Below, piece by piece: positions 7,999 through 16,010 of a DNA stretch of 64,000 bases. Source of the DNA: Streptomyces rishiriensis (GTDB lineage Bacteria > Actinomycetota > Actinomycetes > Streptomycetales > Streptomycetaceae); assembly GCF_030815485.1 (NCBI RefSeq), contig NZ_JAUSWV010000002.1, forward strand, positions 4,154,001-4,218,000. Reading direction: 5' to 3'. Numbering within the stretch: the stretch's first letter is position 1; each line of letters begins with the position of its first letter. The position numbers and the translations under genes are program-made. Below the pieces are notes generated by a model. It searched no databases, was not told where the DNA came from, and saw nothing but the letters and a program-made list of their open reading frames with translations.

Positions 7999-8059
7999 GC
8001 CCAAGTGGGGGTGGCTGTCCGGAGGATCGAACCCTCCGGACACGACCGCCCACTTGGGC
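7999..8059. repeat. Large nested inverted repeat
   Basis: Outer arms GCCCAAGTGGG (7999-8009) and CCCACTTGGGC (8049-8059) enclose inner arms TGTCCGGAGG (8016-8025) and CCTCCGGACA (8033-8042). All arms pair perfectly. It lies 33 bp upstream of the small membrane protein start on the minus strand. Confidence 0.8.
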
Positions 8060-8179
8060 TCCCGGAGCACGTCCGTCCCCCCGGAGCACGTCCGTCGTTC
8101 TCGCGCCGGCCGGCCACCTCGCCCGGCATCCGCCGACGACGCCAAGGACAGCCGACCCGATGGAACGCCCCGCCTTACG

Positions 8180-8352
8180 GGGCCGACCGCGCAGGGTCAC
8201 CCCGCCGCCGAGGGCCGCCCGCGCAGGGTCACCCCGCCGCCGTGGGCCGCCCGCGCAGGGTCACCCCCGCCGCCGAGGGCCGACCGCGCAGGGTCACCCC
8301 CGCCGCCGAGGGCCGACCGCGCAGGGTCACCCCCGCCCGCCGAGGGCCGCCC
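8180..8352. repeat. Tandem repeats of about 32-35 bp
   Basis: About five units built around GACCGCGCAGGGTCACCCC followed by GCCGCCGAGGGCC. Units vary by 1-3 bases in length. No spacers, no associated cas genes; reads as minisatellite-like DNA. Confidence 0.85.
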
Positions 8353-8819
8353 GCACGAGAACGCCCCGCCCCTGAAGGCCGCCCCGCACGGGATCACCCC
8401 GCCGCGGGCACGCTCGGCCCTCACCGGACACGCTCGCTGCTGATCACCGCCAGCCGCCACCCGCCGGTTCACCAGGCACCGGGGGACGGCTCGGACCGGT
8501 CGCCCAACTCCGGAAGACGGCCCGGAGCCCGTCGGACGCCCGCGCCGCTTGACCCCCTCGGCCACCCCCGACCGCCCTCGGCGCCGAGCCCCGCCGGCCA
8601 CCCAGCCGCCGCCCCTGGCAACGCCGACCCCGTCCACACGGCCCCGCCCGTCCGCACAGCCCGTCCCACAGCCCCGTCCGCACGTCCCCGACCCCGTCCG
8701 CACGTCCCCGCAGGGCCCCCGCCCTGCCCGGATCGGGCTGGCGCAACGCCCTCACCTGCACATTTACCCTCGCAATACTTGCCTTTGCCAACTTTTTGCG
8801 GGCCTCACCGGGTTTTTAT

Positions 8820-8862
8820 TTGCCTGTAGCAACCAACCGCTCCTATGGTTGCCCTAAGCAAC
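8820..8862. promoter_or_regulatory. Two TTGC-N5-GCAA operators for the MarR regulator
   Basis: TTGCCTGTAGCAA (8820-8832) and GTTGCCCTAAGCAAC (8848-8862) share the inverted repeat TTGC-N5-GCAA, centres 29 bp apart, directly upstream of the MarR gene. Autorepression is the likely role. Confidence 0.7.
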
Positions 8863-8877
8863 AAATCGGGAGGTGTG

Positions 8878-9405
8878 ATGGCGGGGCAGGCGCAGTACGA
8901 GGAGCTGGCGCGTCAGCTCAGTGCCGTCGGGGCGGTGAAGCGTGATCTCGGGCGGATCCTGCCGCCCGACTGTTCCGCGGGCTCGGCCGGCGTACTGGCG
9001 CTTCTCGGCCGCCACGGCGAGATGCGCATGAGCGCGCTGTCCGAGCTGCTCGCCGTCGACATGTCCGTGACCAGCCGACACGCCGCGCACCTCGCCGACC
9101 GGGGCTGGATCGAACGCTCCCCCGACCCGGCGGACAAGCGCTCCCGCATCCTGCACCTCACGCCCGCGGGCCACGCGATGCTCGTCGAGCTCTCCCGCCG
9201 GAGCACCGAGCTGCTGGCGGAACGGCTCGGCGACTGGACCGACGCCGAGGTCGGCCGGCTCATCGCCCTGCTGACCCGGCTGCGCGCCAGCTTCGGCGAC
9301 TGCCGGACGGTCACGCACCGGCCACCGGCACCGCCCGCGCCGCCGCCTCCCGTTCCCGTAGGCGAACAGACCCGAACCACCCGTACACCCGCACAAGCAA
9401 CATAG
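8878..9405 (+). CDS. MarR-family transcriptional regulator
   Basis: 175 residues from ATG 8878 (GGAGG at 8869-8873). Winged helix-turn-helix core: MRMSALSELLAVDMSVTSRH as the recognition region, then the wing DRGWIERSPDPADKRSRILHLT, the classic MarR DRR-type motif. A Pro-rich tail after about residue 145 is unusual for the family. The gene is 13 bp ahead of the MFS exporter and very probably controls it and itself through the two operators upstream. Ligand unknown. Confidence 0.92.
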   Translation: MAGQAQYEELARQLSAVGAVKRDLGRILPPDCSAGSAGVLALLGRHGEMRMSALSELLAVDMSVTSRHAAHLADRGWIERSPDPADKRSRILHLTPAGHAMLVELSRRSTELLAERLGDWTDAEVGRLIALLTRLRASFGDCRTVTHRPPAPPAPPPPVPVGEQTRTTRTPAQAT

Positions 9406-9418
9406 GAAAAGGAAGCCC

Positions 9419-11968
9419 ATGGCAACGACCACACCAGCCGGTGTGCGGGCTCACGCGAAGCACGGCGGAGGGTCCCACGGCTCCGCCGAGGCCACTCCGA
9501 TGACCCACCGGCAGATCATGGAGGCCCTCTCCGGGCTGCTGCTCGGGATGTTCGTGGCGATCCTCTCGTCCACGATCGTCTCGAACGCCCTGCCGGAGAT
9601 CATCGGCGATCTCGGCGGCGGCCAGTCCGCCTACACCTGGGTCGTGACCGCCACCCTGCTGTCGATGACGGCGACCACCCCGCTCTGGGGCAAGCTCGCG
9701 GACCTGTACCCCAAGAAGGCGCTCGTCCAGATAGCGCTGGTCATCTACGTGCTCGGATCCGCGGCCGCCGGGCTCTCGCAGAACCCCGGCATGCTGATCG
9801 CCTGCCGTGTCGTGCAGGGCGTCGGCGTCGGCGGTCTGTCCGCCCTCGCGCAGATCGTCATGGCGGCGATGATCTCCCCGCGTGAGCGCGGCCGTTACTC
9901 CGGCTACCTCGGCGCGACCTTCGCCGTCGCCACCGTCGGCGGTCCGCTGCTCGGCGGCGTCATCACCGACACCAGCTGGCTCGGCTGGCGCTGGTGCTTC
10001 TACGTCGGCGTCCCCTTCGCCGTCATCGCGCTGATCGTGCTGCAGAAGACCCTGCACCTGCCCACGGTGAAGCGGGACGTGAAGGTCGACTGGGCCGGCG
10101 CGTTCTTCATCTCCGCCGCGGTGTCGCTGCTGCTGGTCTGGGTCACCTTCGCCGGTGACAAGTACGACTGGCTGTCGTGGCAGACGGCCGTGATGGTCGC
10201 GGGCTCGATCCTGCTCGGGCTGATCTTCGTGCTCGTCGAGTCGAAGGCCACCGAGCCGATCATCCCGCTGCGTCTCTTCCGCAACCGCACGATCACCCTC
10301 TCCTCCATCGCCTCGATGTTCGTCGGCGTCGCGATGTTCTCCGGCACGGTGTTCTTCGCCCAGTACTTCCAGCTGGCCCGGGACAAGTCCCCGACCATGT
10401 CGGGCGTCATGACGATCCCGATGATCGGCGGCCTGTTCATCTCCTCCACCGTCTCCGGGCAGTTCATCACCAAGACCGGCAAGTGGAAGGCCTGGCTGGT
10501 CAGCGGTGGGGTGCTCATCACGGCCGGCCTCGGTCTGCTGGGCACCATCCGCTACGACACGGAGTACTGGAAGACCGCGGTCTTCATGGCTCTGGTGGGC
10601 CTCGGCGTCGGCATGATGATGCAGAACCTGGTGCTCTCGACGCAGAACCAGGTCGAGCCGAAGGACCTCGGCTCCGCCAGCTCCACGGTCACCTTCTTCC
10701 GGTCCCTGGGCGGTGCGATGGGCGTCTCGGCGCTGGGCGCCGTCATGGCCAACCGGATCACCGACTACGCCAAGGACGGCATCACCGACCTCGGCCCGAA
10801 GTACGCCTCCCTCGCCTCCGGTTCGAGCTCTTCCAGTTCGATCCCGGACATGGACAAGCTGCCCGCGCCGCTGCGCACCGTCATGGAGAGCGCGTACGGC
10901 CACGGCATCGCGGACGTCTTCATGATCGCGTCCGCCCTGGCCCTGCTCGCCTTCCTGATCACCCTGTTCATCAAGGAGGTACCGCTGCGGACCAAGGGCG
11001 CCATGGCGCAGGCGGCCACCCCGGAGGCGGAGACCACGGACACCGCCACGGCTGCGGCTCCGGCCGCGGTCACGGCTCGCGCCGAGGAGCAGGTGCCCAG
11101 CTGGGCGGTGGCCGAGACGGCTGCCGAGCCGGGCCGGGAGAACGCTCCCCAGGCCACGCAGCGGCTCGCCGCCGTCGCCACCGCCGAGCCCCTCCAGGCG
11201 CCCTCGGGCGGTGTCCCCGTGCACGGCTTCGTCCGCGGCGCGGAGAGCACTCCCGTCCCGCAGGCCGCCGTCACCCTGATCTCGCTCGCCGGACGCCAGC
11301 TGGGCCGCTCGGTCGCGCAGGCCGACGGTTCCTACGCACTGGACGCGCCGGGCACGGGTTCGTACGTGCTGATCGCCTCCGCCGACGGCTTCCAGCCGCA
11401 GGCCTCCACGATCGTCGTGAACGGCGAGCCGGTCGCGTACGACATCCTGCTCAGCGGGACCAGCGGGCTCGGCGGTGTCGTGCGCGCCGCCGAGTCGGGT
11501 GAGGCCGTCAAGGACGCCATGGTGATCGTCACCGATGTGCGCGGCGATCTGCTGGCCACCGCGGCCACCGGTGAGCAGGGCGAGTTCTCCTTCGCGGAGC
11601 TGGTGCCGGGTGCCGTGACCGTCGCGGTGAACGCCGTCGGGTTCCGGCCGCGCGCCCTGCCGGTCGAGATCGGCGCGACGGGCGTGACCCGCGTGGAGGT
11701 CGTCCTCGACGCGGGCGCCCAGCTCCAGGGCGTCGTCCGGGCGCCGTACGGTCCGCTGGCCGACGCGCGCGTGACGCTCGTGGACGCGGCGGGCAACGTG
11801 GTCGGCACCGCCACCACCGGCGCGGACGGCGCGTACGCCTTCGCCGACCTCGACGGCGGCGAGTACACGGTCATCGCGACCGGCTACCCGCCGGTGGCCA
11901 CCGCGCTGACCGTGGCGGGCGCCGGCGTCGACGGCCACGACATCGAACTCGCCCATCCCGGCGAGTAG
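9419..11968 (+). CDS. DHA2-type MFS exporter fused to carboxypeptidase-regulatory-like repeats
   Basis: 849 residues, far longer than the usual 480-550. Residues about 30-525 form a 14-helix drug:H+ antiporter (DHA2/EmrB-QacA) domain, with the motif A-like segment LWGKLADLYPKK and motif C-like GGPLLGGVITD. After a hydrophilic linker (about 530-597) come three beta-sandwich repeats of about 80 residues (starting near 598, 680 and 760), each with the carboxypeptidase regulatory-like pattern G-x-V then ATTGADGAYAFADL. AAAAGGAAG precedes the ATG. Cotranscribed with the MarR gene; substrate unknown. The fused tail presumably faces one side of the membrane next to the last helix. Confidence 0.92.
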   Translation: MATTTPAGVRAHAKHGGGSHGSAEATPMTHRQIMEALSGLLLGMFVAILSSTIVSNALPEIIGDLGGGQSAYTWVVTATLLSMTATTPLWGKLADLYPKKALVQIALVIYVLGSAAAGLSQNPGMLIACRVVQGVGVGGLSALAQIVMAAMISPRERGRYSGYLGATFAVATVGGPLLGGVITDTSWLGWRWCFYVGVPFAVIALIVLQKTLHLPTVKRDVKVDWAGAFFISAAVSLLLVWVTFAGDKYDWLSWQTAVMVAGSILLGLIFVLVESKATEPIIPLRLFRNRTITLSSIASMFVGVAMFSGTVFFAQYFQLARDKSPTMSGVMTIPMIGGLFISSTVSGQFITKTGKWKAWLVSGGVLITAGLGLLGTIRYDTEYWKTAVFMALVGLGVGMMMQNLVLSTQNQVEPKDLGSASSTVTFFRSLGGAMGVSALGAVMANRITDYAKDGITDLGPKYASLASGSSSSSSIPDMDKLPAPLRTVMESAYGHGIADVFMIASALALLAFLITLFIKEVPLRTKGAMAQAATPEAETTDTATAAAPAAVTARAEEQVPSWAVAETAAEPGRENAPQATQRLAAVATAEPLQAPSGGVPVHGFVRGAESTPVPQAAVTLISLAGRQLGRSVAQADGSYALDAPGTGSYVLIASADGFQPQASTIVVNGEPVAYDILLSGTSGLGGVVRAAESGEAVKDAMVIVTDVRGDLLATAATGEQGEFSFAELVPGAVTVAVNAVGFRPRALPVEIGATGVTRVEVVLDAGAQLQGVVRAPYGPLADARVTLVDAAGNVVGTATTGADGAYAFADLDGGEYTVIATGYPPVATALTVAGAGVDGHDIELAHPGE

Positions 11969-11986
11969 TTCCGACAGTTATCGGCT

Positions 11987-12023
11987 CCGGCCCGGTGCGG
12001 GCGTTCGCCCCGCACCGGGCCGG
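11987..12023 (+). terminator. Strong hairpin between MFS and YceI genes
   Basis: A 17-bp GC stem with one bulged G and a TT loop. No long U-run; it may end or attenuate the MarR-MFS transcript before the YceI gene. Confidence 0.7.
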
Positions 12024-12046
12024 TTCCAGTTCGAGGAGTGCATGAG

Positions 12047-12868
12047 ATGGGACTGACCGCGAAGATCCGTACGCGGGACGGGTGGGCCGTGTCGCACGCG
12101 GTCGTCACGGTGACCGACATGGCGGGCGGCCAGGTGCTGCGCGCCGAGGCGGACGCGGAAGGAGCCGTACGGGACACGACCGCGCTCGCACCGGGGGCGT
12201 ACACCGTCATCGTCACGGCCGTCGGGTACGCGCCCGCGGCCTCCAGCGCGATCGTGACGGCGAGCGGTCGTGCCGAGGCGGGGACCGTGACCCTGGCCCG
12301 GCGGGGCGGCACGGAACTGCCCCCGCCAGGGCCCTGGACCGTCGACCCGGCGCATTCGTCCGTCGGGGCGGTCGCCCAGCACCTGGGCATCTCCAGCGTC
12401 CGCGGGCGGTTCACGGAGTTCTCGGCGGTGATCGAGGTCGCCCCGGACGACATCGCCCAGTCCCGCGTGGAGGCGGTGATCCGGGCGGCCTCCATCGACA
12501 CCGGCAACGCCATACGGGACACCCACCTGCGCTCGGCGGACTTCCTGGACGTCGAGACGTACCCGGAGATCACCTACCGCTCCAGCGGTCTGACCCCGGC
12601 GGGCCAGGACCGCTGGACCGTCCACGGCGAGCTGTCGCTGCACGGTGTCGCCCGCCCCGTCGACCTGGACCTCGCCTACCTGGGCACCGGCTCCGACCCC
12701 TGGGGCGGCACCCGGGCCGCCTTCCGGGCCACGGCGGAGCTGCACCGCGAGGACTTCGCGATGAACTACAACCAGGTCGTCCAGGCGGGCATCGCGGCCA
12801 TCGGCACGACCCTGAAGGTGGAGCTGGACGTCCAGGCGGTGCAGGGCGACGCCCTGCCCCAGGCGTAG
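12047..12868 (+). CDS. YceI-family protein with N-terminal regulatory-like domain
   Basis: 273 residues from ATG 12047, with GAGGAG 8 bases upstream. The first about 90 residues are a carboxypeptidase regulatory-like beta domain, the same fold as the tail of the neighbouring MFS protein. The remainder is a YceI lipocalin-like domain: WTVDPAHSSVGAVAQHLGIS, then LRSADFLDVETYPEITYRS and LTLHGVARPVDLDL-like segments. YceI domains bind isoprenoid-type lipids in known structures. There is no signal peptide, so it is likely cytosolic. The shared accessory domain suggests it works with the exporter; that is inference. Confidence 0.9.
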   Translation: MGLTAKIRTRDGWAVSHAVVTVTDMAGGQVLRAEADAEGAVRDTTALAPGAYTVIVTAVGYAPAASSAIVTASGRAEAGTVTLARRGGTELPPPGPWTVDPAHSSVGAVAQHLGISSVRGRFTEFSAVIEVAPDDIAQSRVEAVIRAASIDTGNAIRDTHLRSADFLDVETYPEITYRSSGLTPAGQDRWTVHGELSLHGVARPVDLDLAYLGTGSDPWGGTRAAFRATAELHREDFAMNYNQVVQAGIAAIGTTLKVELDVQAVQGDALPQA

Positions 12869-12916
12869 GCACGGCGGGTCGGCCGGAACGGGCACCGCTG
12901 CGCCTAGGCTGACCTC

Positions 12917-13387
12917 ATGGCACCGAACATCGCGACGAACACCAAGGTCTCCCTGGACGAGTTGCTGGACTTCGTACGGCCCCGGCACCGCGCGATCCTG
13001 CTGACCCGGCGCGCCGACGGCGGCTCCCAGGCCTCGCCGCTGACCTGCGGGGTCGACGACTCGGGGCGGATCGTCGTCTCCACCTACCCCGAGCGGGCCA
13101 AGACGCGCAACGCCAAGCGGGACGACCGGGTCGGCGTCCTCGTGCTCAGCGACGACTGGAACGGGCCGTGGGTGCAGATCGACGGCACCGCCGAGGTGAT
13201 CGACACGCCCGACTCCGTCGAGCCGCTCGTGGAGTACTACCGCAACATCGCCGGCGAGCACCCCGACTGGGACGAGTACCGGCAGGCCATGCTGAAGCAG
13301 GGCAAGTCGATCATCCGGATCACGCCGGAGCGCTGGGGCCCGGTCGCCACCGGTGGCTTCCCGGCCCGCCTGGTCACCGACCAGTAG
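12917..13387 (+). CDS. PPOX-class flavin/F420-dependent protein
   Basis: 156 residues of the split beta-barrel pyridoxamine-phosphate-oxidase-like fold. The N-terminal LLDFVRPRHRAILLTRRADGGSQASPLTCGVDDSGRIVVSTYPERAKTRN region is cut here for illustration only by its hallmarks: RHRAILLT, GRIVVST and the RAKTRNAKRDDRV cofactor-phosphate segment, all typical of F420-dependent members. Likely reduces or oxidises small substrates with F420H2; substrate unknown. Stands alone between YceI and the converging TetR gene. Confidence 0.88.
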   Translation: MAPNIATNTKVSLDELLDFVRPRHRAILLTRRADGGSQASPLTCGVDDSGRIVVSTYPERAKTRNAKRDDRVGVLVLSDDWNGPWVQIDGTAEVIDTPDSVEPLVEYYRNIAGEHPDWDEYRQAMLKQGKSIIRITPERWGPVATGGFPARLVTDQ

Positions 13388-13424
13388 TCCGGGCGGCCGG
13401 ACGGGGCCTCGGGTCACCGCGGCG

Positions 13425-14189
13425 TCAGCCGCGTTCCACCATGGCCTCGATGCCCGCGATCAGCAGGTCAAGGGCGAAGGTGAAGTCGCGGCTCATCATC
13501 TCCTCGACCGTGTCGCCGCCGCGGGCCGCCATGAGGTTCTTCGACTCCTCGATGATCTCGGCGGTCTGCGGGGCGCCGGCCGTCGCGGTCATGGCCTGCC
13601 GGAAGTACTCGTCCGGGGTGAGACCGGCGTCCGCGACCCGCGCGAAGAAGTGGCCCTCGATCGTGCCGTAGCCGTACACGAACTGGAAGACGGCCGAGAT
13701 CGCGCCGGTGATGCCGTGCGCGGGCAGGCCGGTGCGGCGGACGACCTGCTGAACCGTGCGGGAGAAGACCAGCGAATGGGGGCCGATGTTGAGGTAGTGG
13801 CCGGCCAGCGGCGACAGCCAGGGATGGCGGACCAGCAGCCCGCGGTACTCCGTGGCCAGCGCGCGCAGTTGCTCACGCCAGTCCGCGTCCTCGTCCGTCG
13901 GGTCGGGCAACGCCGTCAGCTCGCCGAAGACGGCGTCCACGGCGAGTTCGAGCAGGTCGTCCTTGGTGTCGACGTACCAGTACACGGACATCGCCGTGAC
14001 GTTCAGCTCGGCCGCGAGCCGCCGCATGGAGAACTTCGCGAGCCCCTCCGCGTCCAGGAGCCGCACGGTGACCGCGGTGATCCGGTCGCGGTCGAGTCCG
14101 GAGGGCTGCCCCCCGCCACGGCCACGCCGACGCGCCTTGCCCTCCAGCCACACACTGCGCTGCGCGGCACCCTTGGCGGTCTCGGCCAT
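13425..14189 (-). CDS. TetR-family regulator (TetR_C-type)
   Basis: 254 residues. A basic N-terminal extension (to about 30) precedes the helix-turn-helix (ITAVTVRLLDAEGLAKFSMR, AELNVTAMSVYWYVDTKDDL), where SVYWYV is the recognition helix. The C-terminal ligand domain (about 95-250) resembles tetracycline-repressor-like members. GGAAGG lies upstream of the ATG at 14189. It is downstream of and codirectional with the MFS gene at 14362 and probably represses it; the terminator-like hairpin between them means it may have its own promoter. Confidence 0.9.
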   Translation of the reverse strand: MAETAKGAAQRSVWLEGKARRRGRGGGQPSGLDRDRITAVTVRLLDAEGLAKFSMRRLAAELNVTAMSVYWYVDTKDDLLELAVDAVFGELTALPDPTDEDADWREQLRALATEYRGLLVRHPWLSPLAGHYLNIGPHSLVFSRTVQQVVRRTGLPAHGITGAISAVFQFVYGYGTIEGHFFARVADAGLTPDEYFRQAMTATAGAPQTAEIIEESKNLMAARGGDTVEEMMSRDFTFALDLLIAGIEAMVERG

Positions 14190-14292
14190 GGCGAGGCACC
14201 TTCCTTCCGGTAACTGGGGAAGATGCTAGGCCGAGGCCTGCCGTCGTGGCGCGGGGGACCGGTCCTGACATGCGGCTCCGTCGGCTCGGGCC

Positions 14293-14323
14293 CTGTGGGC
14301 CCCGTTCCGCACGGGGCTCACAG
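14293..14323 (-). terminator. Hairpin between MFS and TetR genes
   Basis: CTGTGGGCCCCGT and ACGGGGCTCACAG form a 13-bp stem (one G-U) with a 5-base loop, 39 bp beyond the MFS stop on the minus strand. Confidence 0.65.
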
Positions 14324-14361
14324 TGATCGCAAGGCTCCCAGGCCTCCCAAGCCTCGGAGGA

Positions 14362-15900
14362 TCACGGGGTGGCCGGTACCGGCGACGCCTTCTCGCGCTC
14401 CGCCCGGGTCAGCAGGGCCGCGGCCACCACTCCGCCCAGCAGTACGGCGGCCGCGCCGATCAGGAGGCTGACCTCCAGCCCGGAGGAGAACGAGTCGATC
14501 ACCCGGGCCTTCTCCGCCACCGAGTCGGCCGCCGCCAGCGCCACCGGCAGGGACACCGCCGCGAACCGCGCGTTCAGGACGGCGCCGAGCACGGCGACCC
14601 CCAGCCCGGTGCCGAACTCCGCCAGCGTCCCGTTCACGCCCGCGCCCACCCCCGCCTTCGCCGGCGGGATCGAACTCATGATCGCGTACGCCATCGCCGG
14701 GCTCGCGACCGACGTCCCCGCGCCGATGAGCAGCAACCCGGCCAGCATCCCCGGGTAGCCGCCCGGGGCGAGCGTGGCGATGGCCGTCAGACCGCCGGCC
14801 ACCAGCGCCATCCCCACCAGCACCGACACCGGCCCACCGAGCCGGGTCATCACCTTCGCCGACAGTCCGGTGAAGTTGAGGGCGACCACGGTCAGCGCCA
14901 GCGGCGCGGTCCGCAGGCCCGCCTCCAAGGGGCCGTAGCCGAGGACGAACTGAAGCTGCTGGGTGAGCAGGAACAGCGCGCCGCCCATCCCGAAGGTGAC
15001 CAGCACCGCGCCGGCGACCGCGCCCGTGAACCGCCGGTCGCGGAAGAACGCCAGGTCCAGCATGGGGTACGGGATCCTCGCCTCCCAGTAGGCGAAGAGC
15101 GCGAGGACGACGACCGCCAGCCCCGCGCTCACCAGGACCCGTGACGACGTCCAGCCGTGCGAGGGGCCGGAGATGATCGCGAAGACCAGCGAGGTCATAC
15201 CGACGGTCGACAGGAACGCGCCGAACAGGTCGGGACGGTCGCCCTGCGGGTTCTTCGTCTCGGGAACCAGGGCGACGACGGCCACCAGGCCCAGCGCCGC
15301 CACCGGCAGGTTGATCAGGAAGATCGCGCCCCACCAGAAGTGGTTGAGCACGAAGCCGCCGATGAGCGGCCCGGTGGCGAAGCCGAGCGAGTTCACCGCG
15401 GCCCAGATGCCGATCGCCTTCGGCTGCTCCTCGGGCACGAAGACCTGCATCACCACGGCGAGGGTGGTGGTGAACAGCAGCGCCCCGCCCACCCCCATAC
15501 CGGCCCGCGCCGCGATCAGCTGGGCGGTGGTCTCCGACAGGCCCGCCGCCAGCGAACCGATGCCGAACAGCGCCAGGCCCGCGACCAGCATCTTCCTGCG
15601 GCCGTAGCGATCGGCGGCGCTGCCGGCGGTGAGCAGCAGACCGGCCTGCACCAGCGAGTACGCGTTGATCATCCACTGGATGTCGGCGGTGGCCGCGTCC
15701 AGCTCCCGGGTGAGCGAGGGGATCGCGACGTTCAGGACGGTGTTGTCGAGGAGCACGGTGAGCTGCGCGAGGCAGATGACACCGAGGATCAGCCAGCGCC
15801 GGGGGTGGCCCGAGGCGCTGTCCGGCAGGGACGAGGCCGGGGACGGGGACGAGGCCGGGGCCGGGGCCGGGCGCGGGGAGGAGGACGGGGAGGGGGTCAT
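14362..15900 (-). CDS. DHA2-type MFS efflux transporter
   Basis: 512 residues with 14 predicted helices; a Ser/Pro/Ala-rich cytosolic N-terminus (to about 33) precedes helix 1 (WLILGVICLAQLTVLLDNTV, whose LD-x-TVLNVAIP is the DHA2 motif D1). GSAADRYGRRKML is motif A and GPLIGGFVLNHFWW motif C. A multidrug or antibiotic exporter driven by proton motive force is expected. The ATG lies only a few bases after the proposed promoter and has no clear ribosome site, so a leaderless or near-leaderless message is likely. Probably regulated by the TetR protein encoded downstream. Confidence 0.92.
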   Translation of the reverse strand: MTPSPSSSPRPAPAPASSPSPASSLPDSASGHPRRWLILGVICLAQLTVLLDNTVLNVAIPSLTRELDAATADIQWMINAYSLVQAGLLLTAGSAADRYGRRKMLVAGLALFGIGSLAAGLSETTAQLIAARAGMGVGGALLFTTTLAVVMQVFVPEEQPKAIGIWAAVNSLGFATGPLIGGFVLNHFWWGAIFLINLPVAALGLVAVVALVPETKNPQGDRPDLFGAFLSTVGMTSLVFAIISGPSHGWTSSRVLVSAGLAVVVLALFAYWEARIPYPMLDLAFFRDRRFTGAVAGAVLVTFGMGGALFLLTQQLQFVLGYGPLEAGLRTAPLALTVVALNFTGLSAKVMTRLGGPVSVLVGMALVAGGLTAIATLAPGGYPGMLAGLLLIGAGTSVASPAMAYAIMSSIPPAKAGVGAGVNGTLAEFGTGLGVAVLGAVLNARFAAVSLPVALAAADSVAEKARVIDSFSSGLEVSLLIGAAAVLLGGVVAAALLTRAEREKASPVPATP

Positions 15901-15904
15901 GCTC

Positions 15905-15934
15905 TACACCGTAGAACTAGAGACATACGCCGTA
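15905..15934 (-). promoter_or_regulatory. Promoter and paired operators of the MFS gene
   Basis: On the minus strand TTGTAC and TACGGT (18-bp spacing) could be the -35 and -10. Two 9-bp sites, TACGGCGTA (15926-15934, palindromic around its centre) and TACGGTGTA (15905-15913), are 21 bp apart and overlap these elements, as expected for a repressor site. Confidence 0.5.
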
Positions 15935-15959
15935 CAACAGAGTTGTCCGGGACATGGAG

Positions 15960-15991
15960 AAGGGCGGCGACCTCGGTCGGTCACCGCCCTT
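15960..15991 (-). terminator. Terminator of the two-component/glycosyltransferase operon
   Basis: A 13-bp stem (AAGGGCGGCGACC with GGTCACCGCCCTT, one G-U) and 6-base loop, 20 bp after the GT39 stop on the minus strand. Confidence 0.7.
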
Positions 15992-16010
15992 GCTCACTGC
16001 ACGCCGAACG

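Larger units (their letters stand above)
7967..8877. other. Long gene-free GC-rich segment
   Basis: About 900 bp with no convincing gene on either strand; all open frames are Pro/Arg/Gly composition artefacts. It holds a large nested hairpin (7999-8059), a tandem repeat block (8180-8352), a C-rich stretch, and at the right end the MarR operator/promoter region. Confidence 0.6.

Noticed and set aside
7577..8352. Possible CRISPR array
   Set aside because: Repeat units are contiguous without unique spacers and no cas gene is near.
9311..11956. An 881-residue minus-strand frame over the MFS gene
   Set aside because: Composition artefact opposite a well-defined exporter; no domain, no ribosome site.
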